From the NCBI RefSeq assembly GCF_900141775.1, contig NZ_FSRI01000001.1:1768251-1832250 (forward strand): DNA of 64,000 nucleotides. Direction: 5' to 3'. The stretch comes from Salinivibrio sp. ES.052 (lineage in GTDB: Bacteria > Pseudomonadota > Gammaproteobacteria > Enterobacterales > Vibrionaceae). Below the pieces are notes generated by a model that had not been told where the DNA came from, did not search any database, and saw nothing but the letters and a program-made list of their open reading frames with translations. Shown here piece after piece: positions 19,230-26,966 of this stretch. The position numbers and the translations under genes are program-made. Position 1 is the first letter of the stretch. The number at the start of each line of letters is the position of its first letter.

Positions 19230-19252
19230 GCCCCGCTCTTGCGGGGCTTTTT
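19230..19252 (+). terminator. Intrinsic terminator after raiA
   Basis: The stem GCCCCGC/GCGGGGC has a four-base loop (TCTT) and five T. Confidence 0.9.
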
Positions 19253-19320
19253 GATCCTTGACACGCCTGCCCGCGCCCCATATGGTTAATCCATACGCAA
19301 ACATAACAACACAACGCCCA

Positions 19321-19386
19321 ATGCTGATGACCGCCCATTTTTTTCGCTTCTTTTTTATCTCGCTAACGCGGGAGGAAGCGTGCTAA
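19321..19386 (+). CDS. pheL: Phenylalanine operon leader peptide
   Basis: A 21-residue open frame, too short for normal gene calling: it reads MLMTAHFFRFFFISL and then TREEAC before TAA. Five of seven consecutive codons are Phe (two, an Arg, then three), the mark of a pheA attenuation leader. It is followed 21 bases later by the attenuator hairpin. Slow translation at the Phe codons when Phe-tRNA is scarce would keep the terminator from forming and allow pheA transcription. The GGGAGG at 19370-19375, inside the leader frame, is complementary to the left arm of the terminator and is a candidate antiterminator strand. The E. coli pheL peptide is very similar. Confidence 0.93.
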   Translation: MLMTAHFFRFFFISLTREEAC

Positions 19387-19407
19387 GCCCAATCAGCCTG
19401 GCGCACT

Positions 19408-19432
19408 AACCTCCCAACCGGGAGGTTTTTTT
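19408..19432 (+). promoter_or_regulatory. pheA attenuator (intrinsic terminator)
   Basis: AACCTCCC/GGGAGGTT has a four-base loop and a seven-T tail. It lies between pheL and pheA, and its left arm can alternatively pair with GGGAGG in the leader peptide region. Confidence 0.92.
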
Positions 19433-19453
19433 GTATTAGAACAAGGATAATGT

Positions 19454-20638
19454 ATGCCAGACACACCACGCCCATTGGATGAAATACGCACGCGAATAAG
19501 CCAGCTTGATCAAGAGCTGCTGACACTATTGGCCGAGCGCCGTCGCTTAAGCCTGGATGTCGCCAAAAACAAAGTCGCCGTGCAAAAGCCCATTCGCGAT
19601 CAAGCTCGTGAGCAAGCCTTATTAGAAAAACTGGTGAATAAAGCGCAAGATCACCAGTTAGACGCTCACTATGTGCTGAGCCTGTTTCACACCATTATCG
19701 AAGATTCGGTGCTTATCCAGCAGCGTTATCTGCAAAACCTGGCCAACCCCGACAATCAGCGTCCAGTGGCACGGGTTTCTTTCCTGGGCAACCAAGGCTC
19801 TTATTCCTATCTCGCCGCGCGCCAATACTTTAGCCGCAAGCAAACCGAACTGGTGGAAATGGCCTGTGACAGCTTTAAAAAGGTGGTAGAAACGGTAGAA
19901 ACGGGCCATGCCGATTACGGCATCTTACCCGTAGAGAACACCAGTTCTGGCTCAATCAATGAAGTGTACGATCAGCTGCAGCACACACGTTTATCGATTG
20001 TCGGTGAGCTCACGCTGCCTATCGACCACTGCCTGCTTACCGTCGGTGACCAAGATCCAAACCATATTGATACCTTGTATGCCCACCCGCAGCCGCACCA
20101 GCAATGCAGCGAATACATTGACACTTTGGGTAAAGTGAAGAAGATTTATTGCTCCAGCACCGCTGAAGCCATGCAACAAGTGGCGGATTTAAACCAGCCC
20201 AATGTGGCCGCGATTGGTCATGCGGCAAGTGGTGAGTTTTACGGTTTAACCGCGATTAAGAGCGAGATAGCCAACCAACAGCAAAATCACACCCGCTTTA
20301 TTGTCGTGGCCCGCAAGCCGGTTAAAGTGTCGTCACTGACCCCGGCCAAAACCACTTTTATTATGTCGACCTCGCAGCAAGCCGGCTCCTTGGTCGAATG
20401 CTTGATGGTACTGCGCGAGCGCGGCATCAATATGACCAAGCTCGAATCTCGGCCCGTGCTTGGCAACCCATGGGAAGAGATGTTTTACGTCGATGTTGAA
20501 GCCAATATGGCTAGCAACCTGATGCAAAGTGCGCTGGACGAACTCACCACCCTGACCCGTTATCTAAAAGTGCTCGGCTGCTACCCGTCAGAGACCATTT
20601 CCCCCACCGAGGTATCGCTGCCGGACAGCAATGAATAA
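19454..20638 (+). CDS. pheA: Bifunctional chorismate mutase / prephenate dehydratase
   Basis: P-protein of phenylalanine synthesis: chorismate to prephenate to phenylpyruvate. An N-terminal AroQ-type chorismate mutase domain (about 5-95; IRTRISQLDQELLTLLAERRRL) is followed by prephenate dehydratase (about 105-285; FLGNQGSYSYLAARQYF, GILPVENTSSGSINEVYD, HTRFIVVARKP) and a C-terminal ACT domain (about 300-385) with GSLVECLMVLRERGINMTKLESRP, the Phe-binding motif for feedback inhibition. It has 394 residues (E. coli 386). The ATG at 19454 follows AAGGA. Expression is controlled by the pheL attenuator. It converges on the AT-rich cassette through a bidirectional hairpin. Confidence 0.96.
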   Translation: MPDTPRPLDEIRTRISQLDQELLTLLAERRRLSLDVAKNKVAVQKPIRDQAREQALLEKLVNKAQDHQLDAHYVLSLFHTIIEDSVLIQQRYLQNLANPDNQRPVARVSFLGNQGSYSYLAARQYFSRKQTELVEMACDSFKKVVETVETGHADYGILPVENTSSGSINEVYDQLQHTRLSIVGELTLPIDHCLLTVGDQDPNHIDTLYAHPQPHQQCSEYIDTLGKVKKIYCSSTAEAMQQVADLNQPNVAAIGHAASGEFYGLTAIKSEIANQQQNHTRFIVVARKPVKVSSLTPAKTTFIMSTSQQAGSLVECLMVLRERGINMTKLESRPVLGNPWEEMFYVDVEANMASNLMQSALDELTTLTRYLKVLGCYPSETISPTEVSLPDSNE

Positions 20639-20653
20639 TAATAAGTTACCAAT

Positions 20654-20684
20654 AAAAAAAGCCCACGATGTGGGCTTTAATTAT
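20654..20684. terminator. Bidirectional terminator between pheA and the AT-rich cassette
   Basis: AAAGCCCAC and GTGGGCTTT form the stem. The T tail is stronger on the minus strand (seven T) than on the plus strand. Confidence 0.8.
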
Positions 20685-20686
20685 TA

Positions 20687-21013
20687 TCAATACCAATGCC
20701 CATATGGGATATCTCTGGCGTCTTTAGGCAACTTTCTTAATGTGTACTCATCTTTTAAGTATAATTTTTCAAAATTATTTCTTCTAGCTCCAGCTGGGGG
20801 CATATCTCTAAGTATTTTAACAATTGATTGTATTTCCTTAGACTCAAATCGATACCCGCGCGATAAAGCATCATGTAGTATGGGAATTAAAGCATTATAT
20901 TTCTCATTTGCATCTTTTTTGTCTTCTAGTAGTCCATACATCATTTCCAAAGGTGTAGCCAAAGGAGATGCTTTAGATATAGAGCCTAAAAGTGACTTAG
21001 GATTCATACTCAT
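20687..21013 (-). CDS. Unknown soluble protein, second gene of AT-rich cassette
   Basis: I recognise no family. The product has 108 residues, is charged, and has no obvious signal or membrane segment. Notable parts are the helical centre (MMYGLLEDKKDANEKYNALI) and a basic C-terminus ending in PKDARDIPYGHWY. The ATG at 21013 overlaps the stop of the upstream membrane-protein gene (ATGA, 21010-21013), a strong sign of coupled translation and shared function. A second in-frame ATG at 21007 is also possible. The DNA is clearly richer in A and T than pheA and tyrA on either side, which suggests horizontal acquisition. A hairpin terminator lies immediately after the stop. Confidence 0.65.
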   Translation of the reverse strand: MSMNPKSLLGSISKASPLATPLEMMYGLLEDKKDANEKYNALIPILHDALSRGYRFESKEIQSIVKILRDMPPAGARRNNFEKLYLKDEYTLRKLPKDARDIPYGHWY

Positions 21014-21453
21014 TTTATAATGACCTTTGCTATCGCAGCATTAATGCCAACCTCGATTAAAAAAAGAGAATAATGACTAGAACTAAAGCTCTGATCCCAA
21101 TATCTTAAAATGGGATATAAATAGTCAGCAATAGTTATTGCAACATATGCTAAAGCGATAATTTTACACTCTAAATCGCTAAAAATGGCTATATTTCTAT
21201 ACTTTGAATATAATGCGATAATGACAAAAAACATCACAACAGGTGATATGAAATTAATCGCGTGCTCTACATAGTCTCCAACTGTAGACATTGAAAATAA
21301 CAACGAAGAGCTGAATACTATATATATGAAACCCACTAACGGAAAATATCTATTCTGCATAAAATTCTTATTTAAATTAATCTTTAGATAAAAGAACAAT
21401 AAAAGCCGAAAAACACTACCAATATATAAATAAAAAATCGATTGAAAAATCAC
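21010..21453 (-). CDS. Unknown membrane protein, first gene of AT-rich cassette
   Basis: I recognise no family. The product has 147 residues with three to four predicted membrane segments (about 4-22, 37-54, 67-84, and a weaker one at 94-112). It is rich in I, F, Y and L. The start is uncertain: the frame opens with a GTG at 21453 that has a GAGGA sequence directly abutting it, too close for a normal ribosome-binding site, and a stop codon lies two codons further upstream. An internal ATG at residue 32 would remove the first membrane segment. It overlaps the following gene by four bases. Composition is strongly AT-rich. The pair is inserted between pheA and tyrA, which are direct neighbours in E. 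coli. Confidence 0.6.
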   Translation of the reverse strand: MIFQSIFYLYIGSVFRLLLFFYLKINLNKNFMQNRYFPLVGFIYIVFSSSLLFSMSTVGDYVEHAINFISPVVMFFVIIALYSKYRNIAIFSDLECKIIALAYVAITIADYLYPILRYWDQSFSSSHYSLFLIEVGINAAIAKVIIK

Positions 21454-21562
21454 TCCTCATTGGAGATATAATGTTTTTTAGGATCAATATCTCACTCTAG
21501 TTACCTCATTATTTTTATTCCATTGCTATTTATGACAGAGAAGGTATTTCTACGCTATCAAA

Positions 21563-21584
21563 AAACCAGCCAAGCGGCTGGTTT
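21563..21584. terminator. Hairpin downstream of tyrA
   Basis: AAACCAGCC/GGCTGGTTT with loop AAGC; on the minus strand a run of T follows, so it probably ends aroF-tyrA. Confidence 0.8.
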
Positions 21585-21609
21585 GAGTATAGATTTATCA
21601 TCTATTGTC

Positions 21610-21620
21610 GGGGGGGGGGG
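21610..21620. repeat. Homopolymeric run of 11 G
   Basis: Eleven consecutive G on the plus strand, nine bases beyond the tyrA stop and before its terminator. Not inside a coding frame. Runs of this length are prone to slippage and to sequencing error. Confidence 0.85.
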
Positions 21621-21629
21621 TTAGGTACG

Positions 21630-22763
21630 CTAGGTCGCGGTGCGGTGGGTCGCATCGTTAGCTTGTCGCAACAGGCCTTGGCTTTCTTGTAAAAAGCGTG
21701 GCGCGTAGTCACCAAACCAATTTTCGACTTGCGCGAAGGCATCAACAAACGTGGACTTATCATGTTGTTCAAGCAAATCAATCGCTTCGCCAAAACGCTG
21801 GTAAAAGCGTTTGATCATCGCCAGGTTTTGCGGCGAGGACATAATAATATCCGCATACAGACCCGCATCTTGGGCGAACAAGCGCCCCACCATCGCAAGC
21901 TCTAAACGATAAATCGGTGAACTTAGCGCGGTGAGCTGATCTAAATTGGGGTTTTCTTCTGCCAGATGGACCCCGTAAACAAACGACGTAAAGTGACGTA
22001 GCGCTTGGATCAGCGTCATGCCCTCATCATGCTCAACGGCACTGATCCTGTGCAGTCCCGCCCCCCAAATACGAAATTGCTCGAGCAGCCATTGGTAGGC
22101 TTCTGGCTCGCGGCCATCGCAGTAAACAATGACCTGTTTAGCCAGGCTAGCCACATCGGGGCCAAACATCGGGTGTAGACCGACCACTGGGCCTGAATGC
22201 GCGGCTAACATCGCTTGTAGCGGACCTGATTTGACTGAGGTGAGATCCACTAATAAGCAGTCATCTGGCAGTTGGGTCAATTGATTAATGACCGTTTCCG
22301 TGACATCAATGGGCACAGACACCACCACCATACCCGCGTCAGCCAGCAAGGTATCCGCATGCTCCCAATCGTCTTTATCCAGCACGGTGACTTGATAGCC
22401 AGAAAGCGCAAACAAGCGTGCAAATAAGCTACCCAGTTGGCCTTTACCGCCAATCACCACCACCTGGCGCAAATCAGGGTTTAAACACTTAAAGCCAGAG
22501 TCATTTTCACTGCTGTACGACTCACGCATGGTACGACGCAGCACGTCTTCAATTAAATCCGGTGGCACGCTTTGCGACTCGGCTTCTTGACGACGCGAAG
22601 CGAGCATCGCCGCTTCACGGTCTGGTGCATAGATGGGCAAACCATGTTGGCTTTTCACCTCCCCCACTTCTGCCACCAGTTCTAAACGGCGCGCGAGCAA
22701 GCTCACCATTTGTTTGTCGACATCATCGATTTGATCGCGCAGTCGGCTCAGTTCTGCCACCAT
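21630..22763 (-). CDS. tyrA: Bifunctional chorismate mutase / prephenate dehydrogenase
   Basis: T-protein of tyrosine synthesis: chorismate to prephenate to 4-hydroxyphenylpyruvate, with NAD. The N-terminal AroQ mutase domain (about 1-90; [22 protein letters not shown]) is followed by the dehydrogenase, with the Rossmann motif [18 protein letters not shown] near residue 105 and [26 protein letters not shown] further on. At 377 residues it agrees with E. coli TyrA (373). It lies three bases after aroF in one operon, presumably repressed by TyrR from the boxes upstream of aroF. Confidence 0.96.
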   Translation of the reverse strand: MVAELSRLRDQIDDVDKQMVSLLARRLELVAEVGEVKSQHGLPIYAPDREAAMLASRRQEAESQSVPPDLIEDVLRRTMRESYSSENDSGFKCLNPDLRQVVVIGGKGQLGSLFARLFALSGYQVTVLDKDDWEHADTLLADAGMVVVSVPIDVTETVINQLTQLPDDCLLVDLTSVKSGPLQAMLAAHSGPVVGLHPMFGPDVASLAKQVIVYCDGREPEAYQWLLEQFRIWGAGLHRISAVEHDEGMTLIQALRHFTSFVYGVHLAEENPNLDQLTALSSPIYRLELAMVGRLFAQDAGLYADIIMSSPQNLAMIKRFYQRFGEAIDLLEQHDKSTFVDAFAQVENWFGDYAPRFLQESQGLLRQANDATHRTAT

Positions 22764-22766
22764 GAT

Positions 22767-23843
22767 TTAGCCCTGTTGAATACGTTGTTGAAGAGAGGTT
22801 GCCAGCTCTTGGTGAGCATGACGCAACAATTGTTCAGTAGACGCCCAATCAATGCAAGCATCGGTGATCGATACCCCGTATTCCATTTCGTGTTTGGGTA
22901 AGTCTGCCGATTGGTTACCCGCGTTGAGGTGGCTTTCGATCATCAGCCCAATCACGGAGCGGTTACCTTGTTTAATTTGATGGATCACATCTTCTGCCAC
23001 CAGCGGCTGACGACGGTAGTCTTTGCGCGAATTCGCGTGGCTGCAATCCACCATCAAGGACGGATTCAGTCCCGCTGCTTCCATTTGCTGCTCGCATTCG
23101 GCGACGGAGACTGAGTCGTAGTTGGTTTGCTTACCGCCACGTAAAATCACATGGCCATTGGGGTTACCTTGTGTGGTCAATAATGCCACTTGGCCGGCTT
23201 GGTTGATCCCCATAAAGCGGTGACCTGAGGCGGCGGCTTTCATCGCATTGGTGGCGGTGGCGAGATTGCCATCTGTACCGTTTTTAAAGCCGATTGGCAT
23301 CGACAGGCCACTGGCCATTTCACGATGGGTTTGTGACTCGGTGGTACGTGCGCCAATCGCCGCCCAGCTAAACAGATCCCCAATGTATTGCGGGCTGATC
23401 GGATCCAGCGCTTCGGTGGCCAGCGGGATCCCCATTTGCGCTAAATCTGTGAGTAGACCGCGCGCTTGTTTAAGGCCTGATTCAACATCAAAGCTGCCAT
23501 CCAGGTGCGGATCATTGATTAACCCTTTCCAGCCAGTGGTAGTACGTGGCTTTTCAAAGTACACCCGCATCACGATAAACAAATGATCGCTCAGCTCATC
23601 CGACAAGGCTTTCAGACGGTGAGCATAATCTTTGGCTGCCTCAACATCATGAATCGAACACGGTCCACACACCACGAGTAGGCGATGATCGCGCTTGTGA
23701 ATAATATCTGCCACGGTTTGACGCGCGTGACTGATCGCCGCCCGGGTACTTTTTTCAATCGGAAATTGCGCGCGAAGCTGCTCTGGTGTCAGAAGCACCT
23801 GCTCATCGCGGATATGGATATTGATCACCGAATCTTGCTGCAT
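22767..23843 (-). CDS. aroF: 3-deoxy-7-phosphoheptulonate synthase, probably Tyr-sensitive
   Basis: First step of the shikimate pathway: phosphoenolpyruvate plus erythrose 4-phosphate gives DAHP. The type I AroFGH sequence is clear: LLVVCGPCSIHDVEAAKDYA, VMRVYFEKPRTTTGWKGLINDP, GIPLATEALDPISPQYI, SGLSMPIGFKNGTDG, MVDCSHANSRKDYR. It has 358 residues (350-356 in E. coli isozymes). Its position upstream of tyrA and the TyrR-like boxes before it point to the tyrosine-regulated isozyme AroF; sequence alone does not prove which amino acid inhibits it. Confidence 0.92.
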   Translation of the reverse strand: MQQDSVINIHIRDEQVLLTPEQLRAQFPIEKSTRAAISHARQTVADIIHKRDHRLLVVCGPCSIHDVEAAKDYAHRLKALSDELSDHLFIVMRVYFEKPRTTTGWKGLINDPHLDGSFDVESGLKQARGLLTDLAQMGIPLATEALDPISPQYIGDLFSWAAIGARTTESQTHREMASGLSMPIGFKNGTDGNLATATNAMKAAASGHRFMGINQAGQVALLTTQGNPNGHVILRGGKQTNYDSVSVAECEQQMEAAGLNPSLMVDCSHANSRKDYRRQPLVAEDVIHQIKQGNRSVIGLMIESHLNAGNQSADLPKHEMEYGVSITDACIDWASTEQLLRHAHQELATSLQQRIQQG

Positions 23844-23858
23844 AGCCTCGCCTTAAAT

Positions 23859-23950
23859 TGTTCATTAAGTTTTACAACGACAATACCAGTCTCCATTTTA
23901 AAAGCAATAGAGGTGTACCCTTTTATTTACTGTGTAAAGTTTTAATTACA
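23859..23950 (-). promoter_or_regulatory. Three TyrR-like boxes upstream of aroF
   Basis: The TyrR consensus is TGTAAA, six bases, TTTACA. Matches are 23933-23950 (TGTAAA ... ATTACA), 23914-23931 (TGTACC ... TTTACT) and 23859-23876 (TGTTCA ... TTTACA). The first two are almost contiguous and the third is just before the aroF start, a three-box layout like that of E. coli aroF. Confidence 0.75.
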
Positions 23951-24010
23951 AAAGCGATTAATATAGAGTCTTAAACCGTCAACCGTTACTATAACCTATC
24001 CGTCTTCTTT

Positions 24011-25720
24011 GTGTGGGTCGTTATGGCACTGGTTCTCTCACTTCTTCAGCAGATGAGCGTCTATCTGGTGATCGCCTATTTGCTGAGTAAAACGCCGGCG
24101 TTTATGCCACTGCTGAGTATTTCTGGACGACTGTCGCATAAGGTCGCTTGTTACTTCCTCTTCTCTGGCTTTTGTATTCTCGGCACCTATTTTGGGTTGG
24201 GCATTCAAGATGCAATTGCCAACACACGGGCGATCGGGGCCGTGATGGGGGGCTTGCTTGGCGGGCCGATCGTGGGCTTTTTGGTTGGGCTGACCGGGGG
24301 CTTGCATCGCTATAGCTTGGGTGGTTTTACCGATCTCGCCTGTGCTATATCGACGACTGCCGAAGGGTTGATTGGTGGGTTAATGCATCGGTACTTGGTG
24401 TCACGCAATCAAACTAGCCGTTTGTTTTCTCCTGCTGTCGTGTTAGCCGTGACCTTTGTCGCTGAGCTGGTGCAAATGGCAATTATCCTCGCGGTGGCTG
24501 AACCCTTTAGCCGCGCATATGAACTGGTTAGCGCGATAGCTGCCCCCATGGTGATTGCCAACTCCATTGGCGCGGCAATGTTTATGAGCATTATTGTCGA
24601 CCGAAAAACCTTGTTTGAACGCTATTCGGCGGCTTTTTCCAGTAAAGCGCTTAAAATTGCTGAACGCTCGGTCGGCATTTTAAGAAGCGGGTTTAATCAA
24701 CAAAGTAGTGAACAGGTCGCCGCCATTATCCAGCAAGAGACCGGTGTCGGGGCTGTGGCAATCACGGATCGCGAGAAAATCCTCGCCTTTACCGGCATTG
24801 GTGATGACCACCACTTACCCGGTACTCCAATTGCGTCGGATTATACCCGGCGTGCCATTGCGGATGACCAACTCATCTATATTGACGGCGCGGATACCCC
24901 TTATTGCTGCTCACTGTCTCCCCATTGCAAACTTGGCTCTGTGTTGGTGATCCCCTTGCGCGGTGGAGATGGCTATGTGCTTGGCACTGTCAAGCTTTAT
25001 GAACCTAAACGTAAACTCTTCTCGGCAATTACTGTCACCATGGGAGAGGGGATCGCGCGGTTACTCTCCAACCAGATTTTGACTGGGCGTTATCAGCGCC
25101 AACAAAGCTTGCTCACCCAAGCCGAGTTAAACTTGTTACGCGCCCAAGTCAATCCGCACTTTTTGTTTAATGCTTTAAACACCATTAGTGCGGTGGTAAA
25201 GCGCGAGCCGGAGCGCGCCCGCCAGTTAATCCAACACCTCTCGACCTTTTTTCGCAGTAATCTCAAGCAAAATCGCGAGACCGTCTCGCTTGCACAAGAG
25301 CTGAATCACCTCGATGCGTATTTAGAGATCGAGCATGCTCGCTTTGCTGATCGTATGAGTGTTGACAAGCAGATTGACCCGGCTATCTTGCAGGCGGTGA
25401 TCCCAAGCTTTACCTTACAACCTTTGGTCGAGAATGCGGTTAAGCATGGGATCAGCCAATTGATGGCGGACGGCAAAATTATTATTCGGGGCTGGCAAGA
25501 AAACGAATGCTTGTATCTACAAGTGGAAGACAATGCTGGGCTTTACCAACCGGCGGCACAGCACTCAGGACTGGGGATGCGTATTGTCGATAAGCGCGTA
25601 AGAGGGTTGTTTGGTGGCCAGTACGCGCTGAGAATGACCTGTCAGCCCGAAGTATGGACGCGGGCAACTGTTACCCTACCCTTGACCTATCAAGCGCCCA
25701 GCAAGGAGAGAGAGGCATGA
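24011..25720 (+). CDS. btsS: Pyruvate-sensing LytS-type histidine kinase
   Basis: Membrane histidine kinase of the LytS/YehU family, close to E. coli BtsS, which senses extracellular pyruvate. The N-terminal 5TM-5TMR_LYT membrane domain (about 1-195) has LLQQMSVYLVIAYLLSKTP and RAIGAVMGGLLGGPIVGFLVGLTGGLHRYSLGG. A GAF-like part (about 225-350) has VGAVAITDREKILAFTGIGDDHHLPG. The kinase has the phosphoacceptor His383 in QVNPHFLFNALNTISAV and the ATP-binding GLGMRIVDKRVRGLFG. It has 569 residues (E. coli 561). The start is GTG at 24011 or ATG at 24023, neither with a good RBS. Its stop overlaps the btsR start (ATGA). It is divergent from aroF. Confidence 0.9.
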   Translation: MWVVMALVLSLLQQMSVYLVIAYLLSKTPAFMPLLSISGRLSHKVACYFLFSGFCILGTYFGLGIQDAIANTRAIGAVMGGLLGGPIVGFLVGLTGGLHRYSLGGFTDLACAISTTAEGLIGGLMHRYLVSRNQTSRLFSPAVVLAVTFVAELVQMAIILAVAEPFSRAYELVSAIAAPMVIANSIGAAMFMSIIVDRKTLFERYSAAFSSKALKIAERSVGILRSGFNQQSSEQVAAIIQQETGVGAVAITDREKILAFTGIGDDHHLPGTPIASDYTRRAIADDQLIYIDGADTPYCCSLSPHCKLGSVLVIPLRGGDGYVLGTVKLYEPKRKLFSAITVTMGEGIARLLSNQILTGRYQRQQSLLTQAELNLLRAQVNPHFLFNALNTISAVVKREPERARQLIQHLSTFFRSNLKQNRETVSLAQELNHLDAYLEIEHARFADRMSVDKQIDPAILQAVIPSFTLQPLVENAVKHGISQLMADGKIIIRGWQENECLYLQVEDNAGLYQPAAQHSGLGMRIVDKRVRGLFGGQYALRMTCQPEVWTRATVTLPLTYQAPSKEREA

Positions 25721-26433
25721 TAAAGGCATTGATTGTCGATGATGAGCTTCATGCGCGTGAAGCATTAGAAGACGAGTTACTCGCACTCGGTGACGTTGAG
25801 GTGATTGGGCAATGCAACAATGCCATCGACGCCCTGAAAACCATCAATCAAACCCGCCCCGATGTGGTGTTTTTAGATATTCAAATGCCTCGCGTGACAG
25901 GATTAGAGCTGTTGGCTATGCTCGACCCTGACACCATGCCCAAGGTCGTCTTTGTCACCGCCTATGATGAGTACGCAGTGCAAGCATTTGAGGAAAATGC
26001 ATTCGACTATTTGCTCAAGCCTGTTGAAACTGTACGGCTAAAAAAATCACTGGAAAAACTGACCCGAGAGCTAAGCCAAAAAAATGATTACCAAGTGATC
26101 ACTCCCGCGTTGGATTTACTCCCTTGCGCAGGGCATAACCGGATTATCTTGATCCCTCACCAAGACGTCGAGGTTGCAAGAACGACCGTAACGGGTATAG
26201 CCCTGCTCACCACCAACGGCGAATCGACTACGCACTTGAGCTTAAAGGTGCTAGAAGATAAAACGCCGCTCATGCGCTGCCATCGCCAATATTTGATTCA
26301 CCCAGGCGCCATCCGAGAGATCCGTTTATTGGACAATAGCCTAGCAGAGGTCATCACCGTCTCTGGGCATGTAGTACCCGTAAGCCGACGCTACTTAAAA
26401 GCGTTAAAGGATAAACTCGGGCTCTGCCCGTAG
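25717..26433 (+). CDS. btsR: LytTR-type response regulator
   Basis: Partner of BtsS. Receiver domain (about 1-120): MIKALIVDDELHAREAL with acidic residues 8 and 9, phosphoacceptor Asp54 in VVFLDIQMP, and the VTAYDEYAVQAFEENAFDYLLKP end. The C-terminal LytTR DNA-binding domain (about 140-238) has MRCHRQYLIHPGAIREIRLLD and VPVSRRYLKALK. The frame extends upstream to 25654, but the ATG at 25717 is preferred: it overlaps the btsS stop (25718-25720), is preceded by AGGAGAGAGAGG and gives the standard 238-residue length. In E. coli this regulator activates btsT; here the CstA-type gene at 26967-28391 is the obvious candidate target. Confidence 0.92.
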   Translation: MIKALIVDDELHAREALEDELLALGDVEVIGQCNNAIDALKTINQTRPDVVFLDIQMPRVTGLELLAMLDPDTMPKVVFVTAYDEYAVQAFEENAFDYLLKPVETVRLKKSLEKLTRELSQKNDYQVITPALDLLPCAGHNRIILIPHQDVEVARTTVTGIALLTTNGESTTHLSLKVLEDKTPLMRCHRQYLIHPGAIREIRLLDNSLAEVITVSGHVVPVSRRYLKALKDKLGLCP

Positions 26434-26457
26434 CGCACCACCACCAGTCGTCACTGC

Positions 26458-26847
26458 TCAATAAAACAGACTATTGGCTTGGCTTTGAAAATCGTTGTAC
26501 CCACGCTGCCACTCCATTCTAAAGCGCTGTGAGCCAGGGCGACTTTCACACACGCCCATATACGGATTTCCATCTAATCCTAGTTGGTAAGCATGCTTGG
26601 GGTCACAATAGGCGTCAATACCATGGATGTAGCCCTGTTCGTAATCCAAGTAGTTAGCATTCATGGTGTCGCCCGTTTTTCTGGCTAAGGCTTGCAAATC
26701 GTTGAGCGTGCGCTGCGGTAGACCACGCTGCCCATCTTGCTCACCTAACCCGTACCAATTCTGGTCTTCCACCAAGCCTTGTGTCGTGGAAGCAGCACAT
26801 CCAACCAAAAATATTAATAGCAACAGTGAAAAAAGCGTCTGTTTCAT
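26458..26847 (-). CDS. DUF2799 lipoprotein
   Basis: Small predicted lipoprotein of the DUF2799 family. The signal peptide ends in lipobox LVGC (Cys17). The mature part has the family pattern of Trp/Gly and Asp-Gly repeats: NWYGLGEQDGQRGLP, YEQGYIHGIDAYCDPKHAYQLGLDG, FRMEWQRGYNDFQ. The function of the family is unknown. Convergent with btsR; a cstA terminator lies upstream, so it is transcribed on its own. No retention Asp directly follows the lipid Cys, so outer-membrane sorting is likely. Confidence 0.8.
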   Translation of the reverse strand: MKQTLFSLLLLIFLVGCAASTTQGLVEDQNWYGLGEQDGQRGLPQRTLNDLQALARKTGDTMNANYLDYEQGYIHGIDAYCDPKHAYQLGLDGNPYMGVCESRPGSQRFRMEWQRGYNDFQSQANSLFY

Positions 26848-26870
26848 GCCCTGTCCTTACCCAGATGAAA

Positions 26871-26894
26871 AAGCCTCAGCAAAAGCTGAGGCTT
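26871..26894 (-). terminator. Intrinsic terminator after the CstA-type gene
   Basis: AAGCCTCAGC/GCTGAGGCTT with an AAAA loop; on the minus strand it ends in a five-T run. It lies about 73 bases beyond the transporter stop and 24 bases before the lipoprotein start. Confidence 0.85.
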
Positions 26895-26966
26895 AGATCT
26901 TAGCGCACTTAATTGAATATTGCTTGAAGACCAAGCATTTAGATGAGAATACCCTCTCGTCGGCGA

